Positions 22,401 through 32,634 of a stretch of 64,000 nt of DNA are shown piece after piece (within the stretch, counting starts at the first letter, position 1; each line of letters begins with the position of its first letter). A program made the position numbers and the translations under genes. The notes under the pieces are model-generated. The model saw only the letters and a program-made list of their open reading frames with translations. It did no database searches and was not told the DNA's origin. The stretch covers positions 10,852,393 through 10,916,392 of the forward strand of contig CP099851.1 of assembly GCA_030062745.1 (NCBI GenBank), read 5' to 3'. This DNA is from Capitulum mitella (taxonomy: Eukaryota > Arthropoda > Thecostraca > Pollicipedomorpha > Pollicipedidae).

Positions 22401-25400
22401 CCTTTTACGCTGGCCGGTTTTAACCGGTTAAAACCGGTGGAAGAAATCAATTTCAGCCGGTTTCTACCAGCTCTGGAATGCTGCTCGTGTTCTTTTCGTG
22501 TGGCACGTCTGCGAGCGTGTGTCTTCTACTGTACCAAATGTTTTAACCATTTTGCGTCTGATTCCAGGCCAAGAGCTGCTGTGTTTCGAGGAGCGGCTTT
22601 TTAATGTCACTGCAATATAATATTATGCGATGTCATACCAATACGGTCTTAGGTTTCTGCGGCTGGCTGATCTGGTGCGTAGCGTTTTTTGAGATGACGC
22701 AATATCTATAAAACCTTGCAAAGTGACGGTTCCCCATAGCAATGGTTTCGTGGGGCAGCTGAGAATGTAAAAAGAAATTCTGCTGGACCTCTACGGCGTC
22801 GCGGCAGCTTCACTGCCACTCATCTGTGAACGGCACAGTTGTGTCTGTTAATGGACAATCTAACGATGTACAACTGAGTTGTGACGGGTACAGTTGTTAC
22901 TGTTAATGGACAATCTAATGGTGTACAACCGAGTGATGTTTACCGCCGCAACAGCTTCGGACACTACCTCTCGCATGAAATGCAGCATGTAGACGATGCC
23001 GCTTTATGCCGTACTCTATCGATACTCTACCTGTTATTCCTGTCTGCGCACTGGCGCAACTGCTGCTGACAAATGACCGTGATATTCATATCTGGCAGTG
23101 ATTTATGACGTCGCGCGCTGCCGTGCTACCGTGACATATCTACGGCATATGCTTTTACGCAATGCTTCATACATATCCTATTAGCACATATCCTTAGCAT
23201 TATATCTCATGTCACATATCTCATCCGTCACATCACTCCTGTCACATAATTTCAGTGATCGTGTTCCATATCACACCAAAATGGCTTCAGGGAGCTACTT
23301 CCCAGCTGCTTCCAGCCACCCATCAGTGAGCTTTTCCGGATGCTGAATAATCTACAAAAATGTCACGCATCGCATCACGGAATCACGGAATTAACAGAAA
23401 TCTGGTGCCGCATTCGTACGCCTTTTATAAATGCGACCTCGGAATTCCCTTCAAGTTTTTCTGACTTTAAGGGAAAACTGATCAACTAAAAGGAGGCAAT
23501 AAAGAGTCGATTTCTGCACTGTCCATAATATTACACATGATGACCCGAGGGTCCATGGCCACGTAGATTTCGTTGTGCAGAGGAGATATTTCACGGCCGG
23601 AAGTCTGCGTGAACGAACCCAGTCCCGTTGTGACGGGCTCCTGAAAACGCCGGCTCCTCCCTCTCACGGTGAGCTGGGGGGAGGGGGTATGACAACACGA
23701 ACCTCCTCTCGTGGTGAGGGTCGGGCTTCAGGCGGATCCGCCAGCCTTTGGCCGGCACCAGCTCCGCCACCTGCTGCAGCAGGTCCAGCACGTCCTCCGG
23801 CGGCAGGCGGGTCTGCTCGGCCAGCTCCGATCGGCTGACGAACGCTCGTTGCGTGAACTGGTACAGCTGCCGACACAGGAAACTGGTACAGCCGCCGACA
23901 CAGGGAACTGATACAGCCGCCGACACAAGCGGGCCGGTACAGCTGCTGATACAGGGAACTGGTACAGCTGTCGACACAGAGAAGTAGTACTGCCGCCGAC
24001 ACAGGAAACTGGTACAGCCGCCGACACAGGGAGCTGGTACAGCTGCCGTCACAGGGAACTGGTACAGCCCCCGACACAAGGAACTGGTACAGCTGCCGAC
24101 ACATGGAACTGGTACAGCTGCCGACACATGGAACTGATACAGCTACCGACACAGGAGACTGGTACAGCAATCGACACAGAGAACTGGTACAGCCGCCGAC
24201 ACAGGGAACTAGTACAGCCGCCGACACAGGGAACTGGTACGGCTGCCGACACAGGGAACTAGTACAGCCGCCGACAAAGGGAACTGGTACGGCTCCCTGA
24301 CAAGGAGCTGGTATGGCTGCCCACACAAGGAACTGGTATGGCTGCCCACACAAGGAGCTGGTACGGCTGCCCACACAAGGAGCTGGTACGGCTGCCCACA
24401 CAAGGAGCTGGTACGGCTGCCCACACAAGGAGCTCGTACGGCTGCCCACACAAGGAACTGCTGCATTCTCGAATTTCCACACCTGGCAAACAACGTACGG
24501 ACGCTGACCGAGGGCTGACACACATACTGCGCACAAACGATTCATGTAACATTCATTACTCATTATAGTTTGATGCCAATATGGTATTAATTATGACGTC
24601 ATATTCCCATATATAATGGGAAGTGGTGCGGACAGCTGTACAGATACTTTGTCCGGAAATGGCCCGGACAACATCGGTGCAACACCTGCCTGGCACAGCT
24701 GTCCAAAACACCCTCCCATTTTACCGCTCGTCTCCTACCGTGGCATCAGTCCCTGTCCACTGTGTACCCGACTGTGTCTCACTACCCTCTTAGTCAGATG
24801 CCCGCTGCTGATCCGTCCCTGTCCACTGTGTCCTGGCCCTCGTCTCACTGCCTCTCTGCCCGGTGCCCGCTACTGCCCCGTCCCTGTCCTGGTCCGGTCC
24901 CAGTCTGCGTCTCTCAGTCTGACCCCCGAGTGTCGGTCGGCCCCAGCCCGCCGAGGGCCACCGCCGCCGCCTCACCATGTAGTCCCGGCCGCGGGCCAGC
25001 AGTTCGCCCGACACGCCTGTCCGCGGCGCCTGGCTGCCCTTGGGGTAGAGCGCATCGCTGCGAACCACCCAGAGGCCACGGACCAGCTGCGCCGTCTGCT
25101 GCAGAATCCGCACCACATCGGCCGGCGGCGTGCCGCGCGGCAGCAGCGGCAGCAGCGAGCCGAACTGGCAGATCTTCACTGCCGGCACACACAGCCCGCC
25201 GTCACGGGCGGCCAGCGGCGCGGGCAGCGCGCGGCGAGCGGACCGCACAGCCAGCGCAGGACGGCCACCGCCAGCGACGCGGCCGATTGATCGGCCAGTA
25301 CAAGCGAGTACAGCGCCAGAGTAGAACAAACACGCGTTATTCTGGCACGACTTCTCGGAAGCAACATCTTGTCTGAACAATCCTCTCAATACTCACTTTG

Positions 25401-28400
25401 TACACACAACGTGATATACAGACTAAATTGTCAGATACTACATCCTAACTTGACAACGATGTTCTGAAGCCGGATGACAAAAAAAACAAATGTAACGAAT
25501 AAACACAGGACTTACGTCTTATCATTAACGCCTCGAATCTGCTCGGCCAGAGGAAGACCACGCAGCGACCGTAGCGACATCTCTTGTTCACTCTGTAGAC
25601 CACGCTTGGTGATGTCCTCAACAGATGGCTCTGGCAGCAGGCGCTGTTTGTACTCGCCTTGGTCAACGGTGGCCGCGAGAGAGAGGTCGTCCGTGCGAGA
25701 GCAGAGCAGCTTCTGCCACTCGGTCTACCGCACAGACCAGAGCCGACGTCTGGTCAGGTGTGACGGGACATCAGAGACAGTCTGGTCACATGTGACTGGA
25801 AATCTGAGAATCTGGTCAGGCGAGATGGCAGCCATCATAAACAATGCACTTCAGCAGATGCGTACTCTCATTCAGTGCTGGGGTCCTTTCGTTCTGAAAC
25901 CTTCACGGACCCTTAATGGAACAATGTGAATGGCCAAGACAGAGATGCAGTTCTTCAAGGCCGAAGGTTTAGATGAAGGCTTTGTTTGTCTCAAGTTTTG
26001 TAGAAATTTGCAATACCTCCATTAGTGAGTTAACATTTTTATCCCTTCCATCCCATGATATATATTATGGAAACAAAATGGTTCGTCGCTAGTTGGCCAG
26101 ATTAGCTGACACGCGATAACTTTAAGAACGAAGCTCCTCTACTATCTTCAGCCTCTGTTATCTACTATCTACTATCATCATATGCCCTCGATCTATGCAG
26201 CACCCAGTACAAAGTGGGCCGAACGTGAATAACAGGGCAGGTCTGCTGGTCGGAGGATAACAAACGCTATCTAATCAAGTGGGTCAGCGAGCACAGTACC
26301 ACATCGCCAACTAACCGACACACTTCGGGTCTGTGCACGCTTTACTGAGATAATGCCTACCAATGATACAAAACTGTTACGACTCACGCACTGCCTAATA
26401 AATATTTAGGTTCTTGTAAGCTTTACTCAATGTTACCGGCAGGAAAATAATGAAAATGCGTATGCTATGTAAGTTTAATTTGGAAATATCCCACTCAAAC
26501 GACACATGAGTAAACACTATGTTTCCTCGGAACCTTTTCCTATTCCTTCCAACGCCACAAATACCATCATCTACAGGGAAGAAATGGCACCTGCACACTA
26601 CAGTCCGTTCGCCTTCTACACACACGAAGGCAGACACACAGACAGAAGCGACAAGCAGGGTGTGCGGCTGACCTCGCTGCTGGCGCTGGACCGTTTGTGG
26701 ACGGCGGCCGGCAGCCAGGGCAGCTCGTCCTGTTTCCGTTTCAGGTAGTGGTAGGAGCGTTCACGCGCCTGCTTCACCCGCTCCGGCTCCGGCCGGGCGA
26801 ACTTGACCGTGACCCGCTCCGTGCTGGGCGTCTCCGGCTCGTCCTCGTCGCCGGACACGTCTGAGGGCGCGGCACGGCCCGGCGGCGCGGTGACGGCGTG
26901 CCGCGGACACAACGGCAGCCGATGCAGGTCACCAGGCGAAGACGGCTTCTGACTGAATTTGAATGAAGAACGCTTTCTTTACAAATTGGACTTGAATGGT
27001 TGCATTGTAAATTTGTGGTAGAAAAGCCACAGTGAGACATATTTCCACGATAGACGGACCCATGGCAAACATAGCTGCATGGGTCCGTCTCAAGCACACG
27101 TCAAAAGTCAAGGAATTCAAGAGAAGTTCGGGAATGGATCACCAGCATTCTTTAATGAAACTGCTTTCATGCAATGCCACAAAACCACTGAGCAAATTTT
27201 TACATGACGAGACGCGGCCCCAGGCCTCCTTTTCAATGGCTACAAAACAACGTGCAATGTGAAAGGCTTTTCTGTCCACTAGTGCTATAACTATTATCTC
27301 CACCATTCTAATTGCCATTTCACCATTGTACGGATTCCTTTTTCCTTTTCCCACGGCCAGTTTGCAACTCTGCTGGTCCGACTGACCTTCTCCCAGTTCA
27401 CGCGCCTCCTGGCGGCCCTTTTTGTCGCTGCGGTCCAGGTAGTCGAAGCTGGGCCTCAGCGCCACCACGGCGTCCACGGGCGACAGGTGCAGCTCGCCGT
27501 CCGACACGACGCCCAGGCAGTAGCGTCGCGAGCTCGGCGTCACCAGCGTCGACGACAACGTCTGCCGGTCCATCACCGACCTGCGGCCGCCGGTCACGGA
27601 GTCAACGCGAGCAACAGCCGTCCGACCGGGGGTTAGGCCCGGTATATACCGCGTCCGTAGTCCGTTTCACGGCCGCAAAACGGACGTAAAACGGACGTGA
27701 CGCCGGGAACTCGAAATTTCGGCGACGCCTTGAAAGGCGTAAAGAATGCATCTGTAGCGCAGATTTGCAAGGACTCGATCTCAGAGAAAGACTTCGCTGA
27801 CGACTGACTGGAGTGAAGCCAGGAGGGTTCAACTTAGCTGGCCGTATGCCGTAACACATAATACAGGAAACAATGATGCAATTAGTGAGAGCGATATTTG
27901 CGGACGATTTGGTTAACGGACCTTCTTGTATTTCATTTTGCTCGGTGGAACCGAGATGTGCGGTGTAGATCAAAACAACTGGTAAGAAGCGCGTGCTTTT
28001 TACCACAGGCAGGGTCCGTGAATTTAATTCATAGGTTTAATCCATGGGCGTTTTAAGACACATATTAGTGTTTCATGGCGATCATATTACAACGACTATG
28101 GATGATTGCTGTCATTTAACCGTTGGGTAATAAATTATACAGCGACAGAACATACAGTCGTTCGGTGTTGACGCTCCCAGTATGTTCGAGTTTGTGGATA
28201 ATGAGAGGGCCCCGCCGTATTTTGCAGTTCTTATTCGATGGCATGCACAAATTCAATTTTTGAGCAAGTTCGACCACCAGATTACCAATGTCTAATCTAA
28301 TCGAGCCTACGAAGCGTCTAACAATCACAGTCCGCACTGCAGTAATGTATTTTGGCAGCAAAACATTCCACAGTCTCTTGGCACTTTACACGAGAATTCG

Positions 28401-31336
28401 CAATATCAAGAAAATGAGAATCATCCGGATTGTCTGTGTAGCCTTTTGACGGCCAGAATAGTCCAATCAAAACCAATGTTTCCGCATCAGACCAGAACGA
28501 AAGACAGTGACAGACATCAATTAGGCGACGAAATGGACACATCATTTATTTTAAAACGTTGTCGAAAGCGGCTAGTTTGACACGCATTTCCGGCGCAGGA
28601 TCGACCCTGGCAGCAGAAAATGCAGCCGACAGCAACGAACAAGCTGATCCCTGTTATCGTCGACAAGGCCAATATGGTTGAATCATTCGCCGACTGTCCC
28701 TCCGTCGTCACCCGTCTGCCGTGATTCTCGACTTGACATGTAGCAAAATTCCTGCCCTCGAACCCGAACAGCAGACCTGTACTCGGAGCCGGTGTTGGGC
28801 CCATTTTGAACTGAGCCCCGACAGATCGAGGCGCGGGGTAAGAAAGTCCAATATAGATGCTGCTATGTCAAAGTTATCACTGATTTCCTGACCTGCCAAA
28901 CTGAGTAAGAGCCATTTAATCACCCTATTCCTTCGTTGCCCTGGAAAGGAAGGCACGCAAGGGTATACTTACAGGCAAACATGTAATCTCTGCTAAAAAA
29001 ATGCGCCCCTATCGTCCTGATCTTTACCCTTGACATCGCGCACTTAATAGCGAATGAAGGGCGGTGCAGGTATGCGGCCCACTAGTGCACAGCTCACTGA
29101 CCCGCTGTAGTAGAGGTCGTTTTGGTCCCGCGTCAGGCGGCTGCCGTCCACGTTCAGTGCTATCTGCTCCCCCTTGCTGGTGTCGTAGCTCGCGCTGTTG
29201 GTGTTCACCTCCAGCGACAGCTTCAGCTGGTGCTGCGATGGCTTCAGCTGCGCCTGCCACCGCGTTTCGACGTCATCCGTCACGTCAGTTGCATCAACAC
29301 ATCATCAGAATCTCCAGAGGCGACAGTGACGCCAGAGGGCAGACAAATGTTGGCAGAGGCCCTAGCCTGACTCCGAAATTAAAACCACACTGGGAACATG
29401 TGCTTTTATGTGATGATCATCCTGCTCATTTGGCACTATGGCCAATATTAAACATTAAAAACCACATTTTTTACTCAGCAACAGGCAAAACATAACCACA
29501 TACCTCTAGAAAATGAGCATGGTCATAGGTCATGTGGGATGGCCGAACAGGATACTGGAGAACCCACAGCTTGTCTTGAAGGCCCTTGGACAGATAAACT
29601 GGCAACTGAAAACCAGAGTGCAGTGTTGGTCATGACTGGTTACTCATTCTCATATATGTAATGTGATCCAAATGTTGTGCTATGTTGGTCTAGGATCAGA
29701 ATCCATGATGAGCAATGTCCGTTGCTTGTATTCTGATCCCCACACCTGATCGTGAATTCCCATGTTAGCGGCATAAGTGTGGGACAAAAGTTTACCGTGC
29801 AAACATGAATGACACACAAGTCTGAAGCATCACATGGTAGCCAGTAGAATACAAGTCAGCTGCCAAATGACCTGCTGAAGAAATGGCATGTTTGGAGCTG
29901 AATCATGCGCACCTTGCCAGGGTGGGGAGTCGTGACAAATGCTCTAACAACTCACTTACCCCACATGCAAAAACACAACACGAAAAGACAGGATAGCCTT
30001 TCTGTTCATCTGGCAAAGCCAGGTTAATATTATTTTGGTACTTAACATCTGGTCCATGGTCTGCCCAGCACTGCCAAACAGAGCATCTGGAGAACAACTA
30101 CACAAATGTGTCACATCCATGACAAGGCATTCTGAACACAAAATTGGTCATTACCATGTATCATACACTTGGATGTAGGATTCTGAATCTGTGCAACAAG
30201 ACTCCCAGTTACAACTGGGAGCATTCCCCTAGCATATTAGTTGGATCAAATACAAGACAAAGATGATCATACACATCAAACTGTATGAGCAAGACAACAA
30301 GGATGTAGCTAAGGGGGGGACTATGGGGGACATGGCCCTTCCCTAAGCCAGGCAGTCTACATTATCTAGCAATTTTGCAGGGACATGGAGCATTGATCAC
30401 ACATCTTCTGCAAAGGCAAACATTATATTTTCTCATTAAAAATGTGGTCAATTACATAAAACTGCTGCATTTCCTCTCCCAGGAAAATTCTGGTTACAAG
30501 CCTGCAAAACAATACAAATGCAGAATGGTGATATGGGAAAAACCACAAACCATGACATGTCAGATGCATTGAATCTCTTGACATCAAGCTAAGGAATAAC
30601 CATGGACAGTGCTATTGTGGTGACAGCAGAATACATTCCACCCCAATCTTCAGATAATGGAGCCTTTGCCACTTCAAAATTTCCTCATGTTGTGATCCAA
30701 TGTCTCTGTCCCTTTCATTGAATATGATGCTTCTAAATCCAGCATGAAATATGTTACATAAACTGCTTTGTATTTCCTTTGCATATATGAACTGTCTGTC
30801 AGTCCAATTTTGAGCTTATAAAACACAAAAAATAAAACAAGTCACATGCCTGCCAAGCAGATGCAACTGTGACATCAAGCACCTTCTCCACACACATGCA
30901 TTACATTCTAGTGTCACCTTCAAATATAAAACTTCAACCATGGCATGGTGCTAAAGGGGGGAGTCCCCATTCCTCTGAAGGCAGCAGTCATTAACTGTAC
31001 TTTTCTGGTGCACAAATAGTATGTGCCAGTGCATGCCAGAGACCAGAGGGAATAAACAACTGCTATGGAAAACAGCTAGATTGCTTGGACAAGGCCTTTG
31101 CTCATGACTACAGGCACTGGCATACAATACTGCAGCCCTGATACTCCTCTCACTCACAGCTACCTATGTTTGCAGTATGGAGCACACAGAAGGAAAGGCA
31201 ATGTAAATATTTGCAGAAATAGTGCAAGAAATATGTGAGAGAGACTGGAGTCTAGCTGACTTCTTACCTCCTGAACAACTTCATCTTCATCATCTTTTTC
31301 CTGTTTAATTACTGGTGCCTGCATCTTACACCTTAC
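19321..31336 (-). CDS. POLR3E: DNA-directed RNA polymerase III subunit RPC5
   Basis: Ten coding exons on the minus strand run in order 31324-31268, 29605-29504, 29253-29102, 27580-27387, 26860-26673, 25724-25516, 25178-24976, 23866-23703, 19839-19761 and 19497-19321. They chain to about 507 residues. RPC5 pairs with RPC4 in a TFIIF-like heterodimer of nuclear Pol III that aids initiation, termination and reinitiation. Diagnostic stretches are LQYPVRPSHMTYD (residues ~35-48), KGEQIALNVDG (~80-90), DGELHLSPV with LRPSFDYLDRSDKK, VTVKFARPEPE, LRGLPLAEQIR, QLVRGLWVVRSDALYPKG with LARGRDYM, and YPDVVQRQQMLW. The C-terminus is a short basic/acidic tail ending KTEQVEGKS, so the long C-terminal region of the vertebrate protein is absent. 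Exon 6 contains one base too many (see its entry). ATG 31324 was chosen because it follows a strong acceptor by 12 nt and begins an acidic DEDEVVQE segment like the human N-terminus. An upstream non-coding exon is implied. Confidence 0.95.
19505..19580. repeat. Short CAGAACGGCGT-like repeats in last RPC5 intron
   Basis: Seven or so imperfect copies of a ~10-12-bp CAGAAC-containing motif abut the exon 10 acceptor. On the gene strand they read GTTCTG and form most of the pyrimidine-containing tract before the splice site. Confidence 0.55.
19761..19839 (-). CDS. POLR3E: RPC5 coding exon 9
   Basis: The acceptor is gttctgcag and the donor is GAGAGT|GTGAGT. It encodes YPDVVQRQQMLWEAKYQQLM and KAFRES, matching the conserved PDVVQRQ..LW block of RPC5. 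It begins with the third base of the Ser codon started in exon 8 and ends in phase 0. Confidence 0.93.
20200..20430 (+). mobile_element. LINE (non-LTR) reverse-transcriptase C-terminal fragment, heavily decayed
   Basis: Across short shifted frames the + strand reads KTLNHAARLIS, then a K-QHIS-like segment, then AKNLLSYRTMTTLKKRL. This resembles the segment after the RT domain of non-LTR elements (compare LDKIQKILNFGTRVIFG...KFDHVSDL at 38313-39060). In-frame stops and at least one shift show it is dead. It inserted in an RPC5 intron in the opposite orientation. Confidence 0.5.
22414..22437. repeat. 24-bp perfect palindrome
   Basis: Half-site CCGGTTTTAACC followed by its exact reverse complement GGTTAAAACCGG with no spacer. 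Variants (CTGGTTAAAACCGGT near 20685, CTGGTTTTAACCAG near 22017) occur within 1.8 kb, suggesting termini or subterminal repeats of an unrecognised DNA element spanning roughly 20675-22440. Confidence 0.7.
22826..22935. repeat. Two-copy tandem duplication, ~55-bp unit
   Basis: Each unit contains TGTTAATGGACAATCTAA followed by GTACAAC. The two units differ at a handful of positions, so the duplication is not recent. No coding potential. Confidence 0.75.
23703..23866 (-). CDS. POLR3E: RPC5 coding exon 8
   Basis: The acceptor on minus is tgtgtcggcag before CTGTACCAG and the donor is AGGAG|GTTCGT. It encodes LYQFTQRAFVSRSELAE, then PPEDVLDLLQQVAEL and KGWRIRLKPDPHHERS, a winged-helix segment matching human FTQSRWVVRKEVA...KDFLEHMAVV. 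Phase 0 at its start, two bases left over at its end. The acceptor and first exon bases are themselves the terminal unit of the adjacent minisatellite. Confidence 0.93.
23856..24462. repeat. 25-bp minisatellite including the exon 8 splice acceptor
   Basis: About two dozen tandem copies of a 25-bp unit lie in RPC5 intron 7. The proximal subfamily (to ~24290) is GGTACAGCTGCCGACACAGG plus GAACT; the distal one (~24291-24460) is GGTACGGCTGCCCACACAAG plus GAGCT. The unit at the exon edge contains the authentic 3' splice site and the first ~12 coding bases. On the gene strand the array has few stops, so frames of 178-299 codons run through it. Confidence 0.92.
24976..25178 (-). CDS. POLR3E: RPC5 coding exon 7
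   Basis: The acceptor is gtgtgccggcag and the donor is ATG|GTGAGG. It encodes KICQFGSLLPLLPRGTPPAD, VVRILQQTAQLVRGLWVVRS and DALYPKG, then a Gly-Val-Ser stretch and LLARGRDYM. This corresponds to human MPFANLMSLL...LVQGNWVVKSDILYPKD...LCRGRDF. It needs one base from exon 6 to complete its first codon and ends in phase 0. Confidence 0.94.
25516..25724 (-). CDS. POLR3E: RPC5 coding exon 6, carries a one-base excess
   Basis: The acceptor is gtgcggtag and the donor is AAGAC|GTAAGT. It encodes TEWQKLLCSRTDDLSL, a spacer, then SVEDITKRGLQSEQEMSLRS and LRGLPLAEQIR. The exon is 209 nt and leaves two bases, yet exon 7 requires one. Reading GG at 25532-25531 as a single G restores both phase and homology (QIR-ALMIR then LKICQF, versus human QIK-ILMKN then VKVMPF). 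The extra G is therefore probably an assembly error or polymorphism, less likely a real lesion. A GC donor just there is an alternative, but it would drop conserved residues. Confidence 0.88.
26673..26860 (-). CDS. POLR3E: RPC5 coding exon 5
   Basis: The acceptor is gcgccctcag and the donor is AGCGAG|GTCAGC. It encodes an acidic VSGDEDEPETPSTER followed by VTVKFARPEPERVKQARER and YLKRKQDELPW, matching human KQITVRFSRPESEQARQRR...QKKHAEEPW. The first codon (Asp) is split with exon 4, and it ends in phase 0. Confidence 0.94.
27387..27580 (-). CDS. POLR3E: RPC5 coding exon 4
   Basis: The acceptor is cggccgcag and the donor is GAAG|GTCAGT. It encodes SVMDRQTLSS, then YCLGVVSDGELHLSPVDAVV and LRPSFDYLDRSDKKGRQEAR, the conserved RPC5 block (human LMDKQTFCSS...GELHLTPLHGILQLRPSFSYLDKAD). 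It starts with the last base of a glycine codon and leaves one base for exon 5. Confidence 0.94.
27581..29101 (-). other. RPC5 intron 3, 1.5 kb
   Basis: No exon was recognised. Near 27655-27700 short ACGGACGT units occur in tandem and inverted order (CCGTAGTCCGTTT, then AAAACGGACGT twice). The remainder is unstructured mixed-composition DNA. Confidence 0.6.
29102..29253 (-). CDS. POLR3E: RPC5 coding exon 3
   Basis: It starts after gcggtggcag (phase 0) and ends GCGG|GTCAGT. It encodes AQLKPSQHQLKLSLEVNTNS, then SKGEQIALNVDG and DQNDLYYSG. The acceptor has a weak pyrimidine tract. It was chosen because the count of residues between MTYD and KP (11) then equals the human protein, whereas the frame upstream has no AG before a stop. 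Confidence 0.88.
29504..29605 (-). CDS. POLR3E: RPC5 coding exon 2
   Basis: The acceptor is ggttttcag and the donor is CTAGAG|GTATGT; 34 codons, phase 0 at both ends. It encodes LPVYLSKGLQDKLWVLQYPV, RPSHMTYDHAHFLE, aligning directly with human IDVYLAKSLAEKLYLFQYPV RPASMTYDD. This is the first strand of the RPC4-binding dimerisation barrel. Confidence 0.95.
31268..31336 (-). CDS. POLR3E: RPC5 coding exon 1
   Basis: The acceptor ctctgtgtctacag is followed by 12 nt of 5' UTR and ATG at 31324. It encodes MQAPVIKQEKDDEDEVVQE with donor CAGGAG|GTAAGA at 31267. The acidic start matches human MANEEDDPVVQE. The presence of an acceptor upstream of the ATG means at least one non-coding exon lies further up, probably near 32.6-33.0 kb. 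Confidence 0.88.
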
Positions 31337-32078
31337 CTGTAGACACAGAGAGCAAATAACAACCATAAAAGGTGCTCAGAACTTCTTTTTCACAGCCTGC
31401 TAGAACATAATACATGAAGAGTATGCATATGCATTCCCATCTTAATAGCAAGGCTCAAAGTATGCCTATGAAACTAGAAAAAACAGCATGCCTATGGCAC
31501 AAATAGATATCAAAGCAGCATTTGCATCTCCACTGAATCAGGAAAACCCAATGCAGCTTCACACCAAACCAGTGGATGTCATTTAACTGTACTGACCTTG
31601 CTGGGCTTAAAAAAGGCAATAAAAGGTTTTGTGACAATCTGCAATAAAAGAAACCACAAATGTAGCACTTTCTATCATCTGCCTGTACATTTATATAATT
31701 CCTTTATGAAGAAATGGTAAAACAGGATAACAAGTCCCAGAGGAATGTGATGTCAATTCTCCTGTTTACATTCTGACATGGGGTGTGCAGTGATACATGG
31801 GACTTGTTGAAATTGGGCAATCCAGGACAACAAGCATTTACTGTTAACAAAAACATCTTGTCCACAAAACATGAGCCAGTCATGTTTGTTTTGTGCATTG
31901 CATGGACATGCCAAATTCACAAACCCAATTCATAAACCAGCAAAGTACAAACCATCACTCCAAAGGAAACTCTATCCAATACACCCCATCTGCACCTCCC
32001 CAGCAGATGACAACAATGTCTCATCTTCATCATATAAGCAATCTTCATGTAATCTAACCTCGCCCATCCTTACTTAAT

Positions 32079-32096
32079 TTAACCTAACCTAACCTA
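32079..32096. repeat. Short CCTAA (TTAGG) telomere-type run
   Basis: About three and a half copies of AACCT in tandem, inside the presumed RPC5 first intron. TTAGG is the ancestral arthropod telomere repeat; such short interstitial runs are common and do not indicate a chromosome end here. Confidence 0.6.
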
Positions 32097-32634
32097 GCCC
32101 TACATAGGCAAAGATGACCCTATCTGCCTTATCTGACTAGCTTTGAATTTCAGTATTGCAATTACTAGCCCTGCTACAAATAAATAATTTTCTGTTCACT
32201 CTATTTTGGTAGTTTTCCCTGCAAGACAGTGCCACTATATCATGACACATTTGCTGCATCTTGTTTGCTTACACTGTAACAGAACTCTCAGTTCTAAGTA
32301 CTCAAAACTTACACTTCCTATAATTTCAATTTTAGGAACACCTTGCAGAACTGCAGGGGAGAATCAAATTACATTATTGAGACTGGTAGGAACATATCAA
32401 CTAAACTTGATGCACAACAATCAGTGCTACAAAACCAGAAATGTATGGTTTAGCCATGGACATTGACAGGCCATTACAGAGCTAGTGAACATGGTTCTTT
32501 TCTCATTATGTAGATCTGTGTGGGCCACTGGCAATTTGTCTTTGCATTGATGCTTGTATATTATGGCCATATTTAGTGTTTTCATTGTCAAGTACTATTA
32601 CACCCCTGGCATGTATAGTAAATGAAATATGCAT

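Larger units (their letters stand above)
19840..23702 (-). other. RPC5 intron 8, 3.9 kb, repeat-bearing
   Basis: No exon was recognised. It carries a decayed LINE fragment (20200-20430), CCGGTT/AACCGG palindromes (22414-22437, with related motifs near 20685 and 22017), a ~55-bp tandem duplication (22826-22935), CACATATC-type simple repeats at 23150-23250 and mostly AT-rich filler. Confidence 0.6.
29983..32634. other. CpG-free block over the 5' end of RPC5
   Basis: Reading every line, I find one CpG (at about 32060) in roughly 2,650 bp, against about 100 expected at this base composition. TG and CA are conspicuously common. The block covers the 5' introns and coding exon 1 of RPC5 and ends where CpG returns at ~32635. 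This is what long-term germline cytosine methylation of a housekeeping gene body leaves behind in arthropods. Confidence 0.9.

Noticed and set aside
23856-24462. CRISPR-like regular repeats
   Set aside because: Units are directly tandem with no spacers and lie in a eukaryotic intron; it is a minisatellite.
23664-24563. 299-codon minus-strand frame made of Val-Pro-Cys-Val-Gly-type repeats
   Set aside because: It is a read-through of the 25-bp minisatellite. Only its last ~50 codons (exon 8, in a related frame) are supported by RPC5 homology.
32079-32096. Possible chromosome-end signal (CCTAA run)
   Set aside because: Only about three and a half units, inside a gene intron with kilobases of unique DNA on both sides.
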